From: Clostridia bacterium
GTDB taxonomy: Bacteria > Bacillota_A > Clostridia > Christensenellales > UBA1242
DNA: 13,491 nucleotides
Direction of reading: 5' to 3'
Assembly (NCBI GenBank): GCA_028701635.1
Contig: JAQVQJ010000019.1
Coordinates: 1-13,491 of the forward strand
The translations under genes were made by a program, and so were the position numbers. Numbering within the stretch: position 1 is the stretch's first letter; every line of letters begins with the position of its first letter. Shown in pieces: positions 7,767 through 13,491 of the stretch. Below the pieces are notes generated by a model, which was not told the DNA's origin, did no database searches, and saw only the letters and a program-made list of their open reading frames with translations.

Positions 7767-9006
7767 TTTTATTATGACTAAACCAGTAATAACCCTATTG
7801 ATAGTAATAGTAGTAATTTTTCTTCCTTCAGCTATTTCAGCAGATCCACATGGAATAAGTAAGCTTATTGTTAGAAGTATTGCGATAGATAAAATAGGGG
7901 AGGAATACGAATTCTCAACTTTGGCTTATGTCCCCAAAGCTACAACTAATCCTAGTGATAATTTACAAACATTTTCTGCTAAAGGAGATACGGTGTATGA
8001 TGCTGTTTCAAATCTTTCAAAATTAGTAGGAAAGAATATAGAGATTTCGCATTCTCTTTTAATTTTAGTGAATAATGAACTTTGTGAAGATAGTTTAACT
8101 TCACCTTTAGATTATCTTGTGAGAGAATATAGCTTGGGAAATAATACATTAGTTTTTAGCACTGGGGAAATATCTGCCAAGGAGGTTTTAGAAGTAGGAA
8201 AAAATATTGCTAAAGATAAAGGAATTACAATTCAAGACATATCACAATTTAATAATGATAGTGTGTTTAATCCATGCTATTGTTTAGAGAGAATATTTTC
8301 CGAAACACTATCCCCCAATAAGGTTGTTCCTTTAAACATATTAACTTTAGAAGAAGACGAGGGGATAGAAAGCGAAGAGGAACAATTTACAGAGGGCGGC
8401 GACTCAGAAGAAGAATCATCAGAAGAATCATCATCTAGTAGTTCTTCAGAAAGTAATAAAAAATTAGTAAACACAGGAAATGTCGTAATCATTAAAGAAG
8501 AAAAGAAGGTTTTTGAGCTTACTTATGATGAGATGTTTGATTTTAATTGGGGAAAACAAAGAGATAATTTTGGATTATTAAAATTAAGAGATTACAGCGA
8601 TAATATTTTCACAAATGCAGATGTAAGTTTGTTTATTTTTAAAAGCAACGCTAAAATTAAAGCAAAATTTCAAAATGGTACTCCAATTTGTGAGATATCA
8701 ATAAATCCAGAGTTAATGCTTTATGAGGTAAATCAAGAAAATCAAACTGAAGATACTTATAGTCAAACATTTCATCTAGAAACTAGTCAAATTATAGAAA
8801 GCATAAATGAAAAGATAGGCATGGATTTTTCAAAAGTATTAAGAAAAACATTGGAGTATAATGTTGACTTGTTAGATGTTTACGATATTTTTTACTCAAA
8901 CAATAACAAAGATTTTAAAGAGTATTTAGCGACCTTGGAAGACGTAGATGATTATCTTTCAAAAATGCAATTCAGTATAAATGTTGATGCAGAAATTGTT
9001 GAATAA
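7750..9006 (+). CDS. gerAC: Spore germinant receptor C subunit (GerAC family), lacking the lipobox cysteine
   Basis: This 418-residue protein is encoded third in the receptor operon, where the C subunit belongs. It has a Ger(x)C-like start to the mature domain (IAIDKIGEEYEFSTLAYVP, about 45-62) and later a region resembling the second domain (VVIIKEEKKVFELTYDEMFDFNW, about 245-267, given here only as landmarks). Residues 12-29 are hydrophobic, like a signal sequence. Typical GerAC proteins are lipoproteins, but no cysteine occurs in the first 111 residues. The segment ends AISADP, so signal peptidase I cleavage (near S30/A31) or retention as an anchor is more likely. A Glu/Ser-rich insertion (about 201-237, with nine consecutive acidic or Ser positions several times over) sits between the domains. 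A purine-rich AAAGGG precedes ATG 7750, with AGGAGG further upstream (7731-7736). The family call depends partly on context. Confidence 0.85.
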   Translation: MKKIYNFIMTKPVITLLIVIVVIFLPSAISADPHGISKLIVRSIAIDKIGEEYEFSTLAYVPKATTNPSDNLQTFSAKGDTVYDAVSNLSKLVGKNIEISHSLLILVNNELCEDSLTSPLDYLVREYSLGNNTLVFSTGEISAKEVLEVGKNIAKDKGITIQDISQFNNDSVFNPCYCLERIFSETLSPNKVVPLNILTLEEDEGIESEEEQFTEGGDSEEESSEESSSSSSSESNKKLVNTGNVVIIKEEKKVFELTYDEMFDFNWGKQRDNFGLLKLRDYSDNIFTNADVSLFIFKSNAKIKAKFQNGTPICEISINPELMLYEVNQENQTEDTYSQTFHLETSQIIESINEKIGMDFSKVLRKTLEYNVDLLDVYDIFYSNNNKDFKEYLATLEDVDDYLSKMQFSINVDAEIVE

Positions 9007-9042
9007 AAAAAATATATTGGGCAAAATAAAAGCAGGAGTTTT

Positions 9043-9507
9043 ATGAAACATTATTTTAAATTTGCTTTTAGTATTTTAATATCTATGTTGTTGTTTTCGC
9101 CGTTATCTTTTGTCACAAATCAAAATGTTGTTACAGCAGAAGCTCCTTCTCAAAGCAGTAATGATTTATATATGTTAGCAAAATGTGTTCATGCAGAAGC
9201 ACGAGGTGAGCCTTATGTTGGACAAGTAGCAGTTGCCGCCGTAGTTCTAAATAGAGTTGAAAGCCCGGACTTCCCCAATAGCGTTTATAGCGTAATTTAT
9301 CAGCCTTGGGCATTTACTGCGGTAAATGATGGGCAAATAGATATGGAGCCAGATTCAACCGCTTATAAAGCGGCACAAGATGCTTTAAATGGTTGGGATC
9401 CAACTTACGGTTGTCTTTTCTACTATAATCCTGTGACGGCAACCAGTCAATGGATTTTTAGTAAGGAAGTTGTTTTAACAATAGGCGAACACGCCTTTGC
9501 GAGATAG
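9043..9507 (+). CDS. sleB: Short SleB-type spore cortex-lytic enzyme (Hydrolase_2 domain only)
   Basis: This 154-residue secreted hydrolase has an N-terminal signal peptide (hydrophobic 8-24, likely cleavage near the VTAEA stretch at 30-34). Nearly the whole remainder is a SleB/CwlJ Hydrolase_2 domain (about 41-154). Visible landmarks are HAEARGEPYVGQVAVAAVVLNRV (50-72; E52 is the expected catalytic glutamate), FTAVNDGQ (91-98), DALNGWDP (113-120) and YYNP (127-130). SleB is a lytic transglycosylase that cleaves muramic-delta-lactam-containing cortex peptidoglycan during germination. The N-terminal peptidoglycan-binding domain of Bacillus SleB is missing; the length is nearer CwlJ, but CwlJ lacks a signal peptide. 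The downstream ypeB favours SleB. AGGAG (9034-9038) precedes ATG 9043, 36 bases after gerAC, with no terminator between. Confidence 0.93.
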   Translation: MKHYFKFAFSILISMLLFSPLSFVTNQNVVTAEAPSQSSNDLYMLAKCVHAEARGEPYVGQVAVAAVVLNRVESPDFPNSVYSVIYQPWAFTAVNDGQIDMEPDSTAYKAAQDALNGWDPTYGCLFYYNPVTATSQWIFSKEVVLTIGEHAFAR

Positions 9508-9516
9508 GAGGAAATT

Positions 9517-10866
9517 ATGGAATATGTTGAGAGAAAAAAATCAAATAGGATAATAACTACATTAAGTGTTTTTGTGGCAGTCTTAGCGATTATGACAGGC
9601 ATTTTTGGAACATTATATGCTATAAATCGAGCAAATTATGAAACCACATCGGTTAGTTTAGAGAATGTTTATCAACGTTCATTTTATGATTTAGTTGATA
9701 ATGTAAACAATGCTGAAACTAAATTGGCAAAGCTTTTATCAACTACTGATAAAGCTTATTCTCAAAAACTTTTAACAGAGATACACGAAAATACAAATTG
9801 TGCACAAAACAATCTTTCATATTTACCTATTTCAATGAATGGAATTTCAGATACCATTAAATTTATCAATCAAATAGATGGATATACAACAACCTTGGCA
9901 AAAAACAACAAAACTTTAACAACAAGTGATAGAGAAACATTAAGTAAGCTTTATGATTCAATTGCCGGAATTAAGGAAAAATTGAATGGAATGTCACAAA
10001 AATTTGTTGAGGGATACAGTGTTTCTGCAAATTCTAAGGAAACAAAGAAAGAGGATTATACTAGTTTTACAACTTTGATAAGTTCAACAAAAGCCAAAGA
10101 TACCGATTATCCAACAATGATATATGATGGACCTTTCTCCGATACCGTTGTTAATAAAGAGATAAAAGGATTAAGTTTTGCTGAAACTTCCAAAGAAGAA
10201 ACAGAAAAAGTTGCAGCAAATATATATAAGGACAGTGAAGTTTCTTTTGCAGGCGAAGCTAATGGTAAATTTTCAACTTATGATTATAATATCACTCTAC
10301 CTAATGGCATTGACTGTTATGCACAAATATGTAAAAAAGGTGGAAAGTTATTAACTTTAAGTTCATATTCGGATAGTGATAAGGTAAATTTCTCAAAAGA
10401 ACAAGCCATAACAAAGGCAGAGGAGTTTGCAGTAACACAAGGCATAAACGATGTTAAATGCGTTTGGAGTGATGTTGTTGGCAATGATGCTTATATCAAT
10501 CTTGCTCCTGTAAAAAATAATATAATATATTACCCTGATTTGATAAAAGTCAAAGTTGATTTAAGTTCTGGTGAAATTATTGGCTGGGAATCTGCAACCT
10601 ACTACACTAATCATAAAGAGAGAAATCTTCCAAAGCCTACTATTTCAGAAGAAATCGCAAAGAGTGCAATTGAAAAGGGATATGTTATAGACACTATTAA
10701 ACTAGCATTAAGTCCAATAGAAGATTACAACCAAGAAGTTTTAACTTATGAGATAAAATGTACTAAAAACGACTCAACTTATTATTTCTATGTTGATGTT
10801 CAAACTGGAGAAACTGTTAATGTTTTGAGAGTTGTAGAAACAGATAATGGAAACTTATTAATGTAA
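9517..10866 (+). CDS. ypeB: Germination protein YpeB
   Basis: The 449-residue protein begins with a short basic stretch and one N-terminal membrane anchor (about 11-36), then a long helical region (about 40-170). The C-terminal half (about 240-449) reads as successive PepSY-like units, for example the stretches ending VKVDLSSGEIIGWE and YFYVDVQTGETVNVLR. This is the YpeB layout. In Bacillus, YpeB and SleB depend on each other for stable incorporation into the dormant spore, and YpeB is thought to hold SleB inactive. The start ATG 9517 has a strong AGGAGG (9506-9511) that overlaps the sleB stop codon, so the two genes are probably translationally coupled. It is the last gene of the proposed gerAA-gerAB-gerAC-sleB-ypeB unit; downstream lies a repeat-filled gap and the convergent spoIIR. 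Confidence 0.93.
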   Translation: MEYVERKKSNRIITTLSVFVAVLAIMTGIFGTLYAINRANYETTSVSLENVYQRSFYDLVDNVNNAETKLAKLLSTTDKAYSQKLLTEIHENTNCAQNNLSYLPISMNGISDTIKFINQIDGYTTTLAKNNKTLTTSDRETLSKLYDSIAGIKEKLNGMSQKFVEGYSVSANSKETKKEDYTSFTTLISSTKAKDTDYPTMIYDGPFSDTVVNKEIKGLSFAETSKEETEKVAANIYKDSEVSFAGEANGKFSTYDYNITLPNGIDCYAQICKKGGKLLTLSSYSDSDKVNFSKEQAITKAEEFAVTQGINDVKCVWSDVVGNDAYINLAPVKNNIIYYPDLIKVKVDLSSGEIIGWESATYYTNHKERNLPKPTISEEIAKSAIEKGYVIDTIKLALSPIEDYNQEVLTYEIKCTKNDSTYYFYVDVQTGETVNVLRVVETDNGNLLM

Positions 10867-10916
10867 TGAGAGATTTTTCCACTAAATGAGATTTCTCCAC
10901 TTTGGTCGAAATGACA
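10866..10916. repeat. Interspersed repeat of the GAGATTTCTCCACT...GTCGAAATGACA type, with a degenerate tandem copy
   Basis: The second unit, at 10887-10916, begins TGAGATTTCTCCACTTTGG and ends GTCGAAATGACA. A degenerate shorter copy (ATGAGAGATTTTTCCACT, 10866-10883) lies directly before it and starts at the ypeB stop codon. The unit closely resembles short repeats that recur in intergenic regions of many bacteria, often beside the CGTCATTGCGAGG element found just downstream here. That resemblance is from recall; copies elsewhere in this genome cannot be seen from one window. Confidence 0.6.
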
Positions 10917-10940
10917 CAAATAATGATGAATTTCTCATTT
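10884..10940. repeat. Inverted repeat AAATGAGA / TCTCATTT
   Basis: AAATGAGA (10884-10891) and TCTCATTT (10933-10940) are perfect 8-base inverted arms separated by 41 bases that include the rest of the interspersed repeat. They could close a large stem on transcripts from either side, or mark the ends of one repeat unit. Confidence 0.45.
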
Positions 10941-10943
10941 CTA

Positions 10944-10980
10944 CCGTCATTGCGAGGAGCAAAGCGACGTGGCAATCCAG
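10944..10980. repeat. REP-like palindromic element (CCGTCATTGCGAGGAGC ... GGCAATCCAG)
   Basis: The element is clearly GC-richer than its surroundings. ATTGC (10949-10953) and GCAAT (10972-10976) pair at its ends, with GAGGAGCAAAGCGACGTG as an imperfect inner part. The sequence belongs to a very widespread class of short extragenic palindromes (CGTCATTGCGAGGAGC...GCGACGTGGCAATC), known from unrelated bacterial genomes. It sits between two convergent genes, a typical position. An 8-base perfect palindrome CTTCGAAG (10982-10989) follows immediately. No transposase gene is in the window. Confidence 0.8.
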
Positions 10981-11013
10981 ACTTCGAAGCAAAATTCGTT
11001 TTTCTCCTTGGAT

Positions 11014-11031
11014 AAAATAAAAGTTTATTTT
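11014..11031. terminator. Weak AT-only hairpin between ypeB and spoIIR, possible bidirectional terminator
   Basis: AAAATAAA (11014-11021) and TTTATTTT (11024-11031) are inverted arms, so a stem of about 7 bp with a 4-base loop is possible, flanked by T or A runs on both sides. It contains no G-C pairs and would be weak. The location just after the spoIIR stop and after ypeB is right for a shared terminator, but the structure alone is not convincing. Confidence 0.3.
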
Positions 11032-11038
11032 TAGATTA

Positions 11039-11563
11039 CTATCCTAAAATAGATTTTATAATTTCAATAAGTTTTGACCTATAAACAATTCCTTCACCCG
11101 TTGCATTTGAATTCAAAAAACAGAGAGGGGGATAAACTACACACCACCAATTATTTCCAGAACCTTCTCCTAAATCAAGAATCAGCGCATCATAAAACCC
11201 TTTTTCTAAAACTAAATTATCATAATCTCTTGTTGGAAATTCTTCCGTGGCAAGCCTAGCAGAAGAAGTGTAGGAAAAGCCGTTGGAAAATAACACATTA
11301 TTCGCGGTTTGCTCTATCAAATCAAAGTTATTAGATATAACTATTTCTGCTTCCTTTTTTGTTTCGCATTCTGCTAAAATTGGAATCATTACTTTAACAA
11401 CAGCATCTTTAACTAGGTATTTTATGCTTTGGTCAGTTTCTAAATTTGAATTAGCTCGAATATGTATTCGTAAATATTCAGATGTTGGTTCGGTGTTTAA
11501 AAAGCCGATTGTTACAAACCCGCCCAAAAATATTACAAGAGTAAATACAATAATTTTTTTCAT
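11039..11563 (-). CDS. spoIIR: Stage II sporulation protein R (SpoIIR)
   Basis: SpoIIR is made in the forespore under sigma-F and exported to the intermembrane space, where it triggers SpoIIGA to process pro-sigma-E in the mother cell. The 174-residue product has an N-terminal hydrophobic segment (4-21), then LRIHIRANSN (31-40) with the family pattern of RLHVIANSD, the D-Q-x-x-K stretch (44-48), FPTRDY (109-114) and the hallmark GEGSGNNWWCVVYPPLCF (132-149). It is somewhat shorter than many homologues at the C-terminus but reaches a normal end. The start is ATG 11563-11561: an in-frame TGA lies 15 bases upstream, so no earlier start exists. No Shine-Dalgarno is visible in front of it, which is odd beside its neighbours. 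It converges with ypeB and diverges from the gene at 11684. A sigma-F promoter was looked for but not identified. Confidence 0.95.
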   Translation of the reverse strand: MKKIIVFTLVIFLGGFVTIGFLNTEPTSEYLRIHIRANSNLETDQSIKYLVKDAVVKVMIPILAECETKKEAEIVISNNFDLIEQTANNVLFSNGFSYTSSARLATEEFPTRDYDNLVLEKGFYDALILDLGEGSGNNWWCVVYPPLCFLNSNATGEGIVYRSKLIEIIKSILG

Positions 11564-11621
11564 AAAAAGATTATTAACTCATTAGAGATATTTAATCATT
11601 CTCAAAACTTTTCATTTAAAT

Positions 11622-11635
11622 AATATTTAAATATT
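11622..11635. promoter_or_regulatory. Perfect 14-base AT palindrome at the -35 box in the divergent spoIIR / hypothetical gene promoter region
   Basis: AATATTTAAATATT is a perfect palindrome that overlaps the first two bases of the -35 element at 11634, and another short palindrome (ATTTAAAT, 11614-11621) abuts it. It could act as a repressor site or an UP-like element for the rightward promoter. Pure A/T palindromes are common by chance in such AT-rich DNA. Confidence 0.25.
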
Positions 11636-11662
11636 GACAAAAAAGACTAAAAAGTTTATAAT
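11634..11662 (+). promoter_or_regulatory. Consensus sigma-A promoter for the right-edge hypothetical gene
   Basis: TTGACA (11634-11639), a 17-base spacer and TATAAT (11657-11662) match the housekeeping consensus at every position. The expected transcription start is near 11669, only about 15 bases before the ATG, with GGGAG (11674-11678) as the ribosome binding site. This predicts strong vegetative transcription, unless the overlapping AT palindrome is an operator. Confidence 0.85.
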
Positions 11663-11683
11663 TAGTTAAAGTTGGGAGAAAAG

Positions 11684-13491
11684 ATGTTAAATAATACAAA
11701 AAATGAAATTTTAATAAAAGAAGACAAATTAGGGCAGGTAATAAGTCTTTTTATTAATGAAAATAGAAAATTTTTAAATTTAGATTTGTCTTTAATTCCA
11801 AGCCATTCAAGTTTATTAGCAGATGAAAGATTAAAAAAAAATATTAAAGATAATCACTTAATTATTGAAATTGATAAAGTAAATATGGTTAAAAAAGATA
11901 AAGATACAGCATTACAAATTGATTTTAAAAAAGGTGATGCTATTCAATCAATTATTGTTAACCCAGATAGAATTGCGCTTAAACATGATATTGAAATTTT
12001 AGAAAATAATGATTTAAATTTGAATATGACTTTACCAAAGAAGTTTTTTGAACTCGTTAATGACAAAAGAATAGAAATGTTTCCAGAGATAAAAGTGCTA
12101 AGTTTAAAATATACAGACAATGAAAATATAAGATTTTTTAGACAAGATAAAACAATATATTTTGTTGATAATGTAATAGAAAAAGACGATTCATTTAAGG
12201 AAGTTTCTCAAATTGTTAAGTCAAAAGGCTCAAAGGGAAACTTGAAATTCTTATTTGATAATAATCAAGCATTAGATTTAAGTAATATAGCAAAAGACGA
12301 ATTGAAAATAATGAAAGAATTTATAAAGGGGAGTGTTCAACTAGGCAAAGGAGAAGAAGTTAAACCAACTCCTACACCAGTCTCAACTCCTATACCTATT
12401 CCAGAACCAATACCAACTGTAGAACCAATTGCTCCAATAATCCCTAATTTAGATATTATTGATGAAAAATTAGAAAATGCTAAATTTGCAATACCTGTTT
12501 TTAAAAGAGTAGATGGAAAGCAAGAGAAAATAGGCGATAAAGTTACTGTATATGGTAAAACAGAAAATATATTTAGTTATGGAACGGACTTAGCATCTAA
12601 TGGGCAACCATTAATGAATGTTTCGTTGACTAAATTAGCCGATGGAACTTTTTCAAAAGTTCTTGCAGTAAATAATATTGACCACAAATTTGATATTTTA
12701 AACACAGCAGGCACTGTTCAAGGTGACGAGATTTTAATTGAATTAGATGAGTTTGAATATAATTCATCTACAGAAATAACTGCTTCATTCAAAAAAGTAT
12801 TAGAAGTTGAAGGGGTAAAATATAAATCTATTGATGTTTTAGCAAAAGATATTGCTCTTTCTGGTACAAAAGGAATGAAATCTATCTTCACAACAGAAAA
12901 AGATAAAATGATTGATCAAGTTATTCCTTCAAACTTCTTCGAATTATTTTCACAATCAATTATTAAGGGTGAGAAATTACCAGCACAACAAGTTGAATCT
13001 TTATTTAATTTAAATGTGGAATTACCTAAGGGAATAGCAGATATTAACAGTTATTTAATAGGTAAGAAAAAGATAAACACATTAACTCTTGATAATCTTG
13101 ATCCAACTACAGGCGTAAAAAAGCAGTGGTTATATATGCAAACAGGAACAGAAGTTTATGAAATAGATAAGATATATAAAATTCCTGCATCAGAGAATAA
13201 CAATTCTGCTTTACTATTTGGAACATATCTTGGACGAGAAAAAGATGATGCAGTTGGAGAAAACTCACGAGTATATAAAATTGAAAATATTGATGAAAAT
13301 TCTGCCGATTATAAAAGATTTCAGAGTGATATTATAGCTAATACCAATACGGAAAATCAAAAAGGTAGTTTAGATGTAACTTATGAGGAAAGCAAAGACA
13401 AACAAATAACTGATCCTATTGAGATTAGAAAAGGTAAAAAGAAAATAATAAATGATGCAAAGGGTAGGCCAGATCATGGTCCAGACGAGCC
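11684..13491 (+). CDS. Hypothetical protein with proline-rich linker and internal duplication (partial, runs off the right edge)
   Basis: The frame opens at ATG 11684 behind GGGAG and a consensus promoter and remains open for 602 codons to the edge. No family is recognised. There is no signal peptide or membrane segment, so the visible part is probably cytoplasmic. Residues 1 to about 225 form one domain. A Pro/Thr-rich linker follows (about 226-255, beginning TPTPVSTPIPIPEP). A second domain spans about 260-500, and then comes a charged, probably flexible tail. Both domains contain P-x-x-F-F-E-L (118-124 and 415-421), with D-x-I-A-L upstream and a hydrophobic beta-like stretch ending in D-x-[VI] downstream (FFRQDKTIYFVDNVIEK against LYMQTGTEVYEIDKIYKI). 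This suggests an old internal duplication. Codon use resembles the neighbours. It is divergent from spoIIR, and nothing seen links it functionally to sporulation. Confidence 0.85.
   Translation, partial: MLNNTKNEILIKEDKLGQVISLFINENRKFLNLDLSLIPSHSSLLADERLKKNIKDNHLIIEIDKVNMVKKDKDTALQIDFKKGDAIQSIIVNPDRIALKHDIEILENNDLNLNMTLPKKFFELVNDKRIEMFPEIKVLSLKYTDNENIRFFRQDKTIYFVDNVIEKDDSFKEVSQIVKSKGSKGNLKFLFDNNQALDLSNIAKDELKIMKEFIKGSVQLGKGEEVKPTPTPVSTPIPIPEPIPTVEPIAPIIPNLDIIDEKLENAKFAIPVFKRVDGKQEKIGDKVTVYGKTENIFSYGTDLASNGQPLMNVSLTKLADGTFSKVLAVNNIDHKFDILNTAGTVQGDEILIELDEFEYNSSTEITASFKKVLEVEGVKYKSIDVLAKDIALSGTKGMKSIFTTEKDKMIDQVIPSNFFELFSQSIIKGEKLPAQQVESLFNLNVELPKGIADINSYLIGKKKINTLTLDNLDPTTGVKKQWLYMQTGTEVYEIDKIYKIPASENNNSALLFGTYLGREKDDAVGENSRVYKIENIDENSADYKRFQSDIIANTNTENQKGSLDVTYEESKDKQITDPIEIRKGKKKIINDAKGRPDHGPDE

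Noticed and set aside
8277..8492. Minus-strand Ser-rich open frame inside gerAC
   Set aside because: It is the complement of the Glu/Ser-rich insertion codons, and the sense frame has clear operon context.
10867..11038. tRNA, small RNA or CRISPR repeats in the ypeB-spoIIR gap
   Set aside because: No cloverleaf-compatible arms and no regularly spaced repeat-spacer pattern; the content is explained by dispersed palindromic repeats.
11074..11585. Two plus-strand open frames (61 and 100 codons) opposite spoIIR
   Set aside because: Both overlap spoIIR, whose reverse-strand product carries the unmistakable NWWCVVYPPLCF hallmark; neither has a ribosome binding site or recognisable product.

Overview
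The window is AT-rich DNA whose codon use strongly prefers A/T in the third position. It comes from an endospore-forming Bacillota, most likely an uncultured low-GC Clostridia lineage. The evidence is a SecA preprotein translocase ATPase next to a block of spore germination genes (gerA-type receptor A, B and C subunits, SleB, YpeB) and the sporulation signalling gene spoIIR. Genus-level placement cannot be made from this sequence.

Layout. Positions 1-1579, minus strand: the N-terminal 526 codons of a large polytopic membrane protein resembling VirB6/TrbL-type components of Gram-positive conjugation systems; it runs off the left edge. Divergently at 1804-2310: a small protein with two tandem zinc knuckles and an extremely acidic tail, with its own sigma-A-type promoter and a rho-independent terminator. 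2460-5126: secA, with its own promoter. 5168-10866: five same-strand genes with overlaps or very short gaps and no visible internal terminator: gerAA, gerAB, gerAC, sleB, ypeB. This looks like one germination operon that couples the nutrient receptor to the cortex-lytic enzyme and its partner. 10867-11038: a non-coding stretch holding GC-richer interspersed palindromic repeats, between the converging ypeB and spoIIR. 11039-11563, minus strand: spoIIR. From 11684 to the right edge: at least 602 codons of an unrecognised, probably soluble protein with a proline-rich linker and what looks like an internal duplication, behind a consensus sigma-A promoter.

How the genes fit together. SecA drives Sec export, the expected route for SleB (signal peptide), GerAC, YpeB (N-terminal anchor) and SpoIIR (N-terminal hydrophobic segment). 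SpoIIR acts early in sporulation as the forespore-to-mother-cell signal activating pro-sigma-E processing. GerAA/AB/AC, SleB and YpeB act at the other end of the cycle, sensing germinant and starting cortex hydrolysis. The two edge genes are the least understood parts. The left one hints at a nearby conjugative element or a captured secretion module; the right one has no recognisable family.
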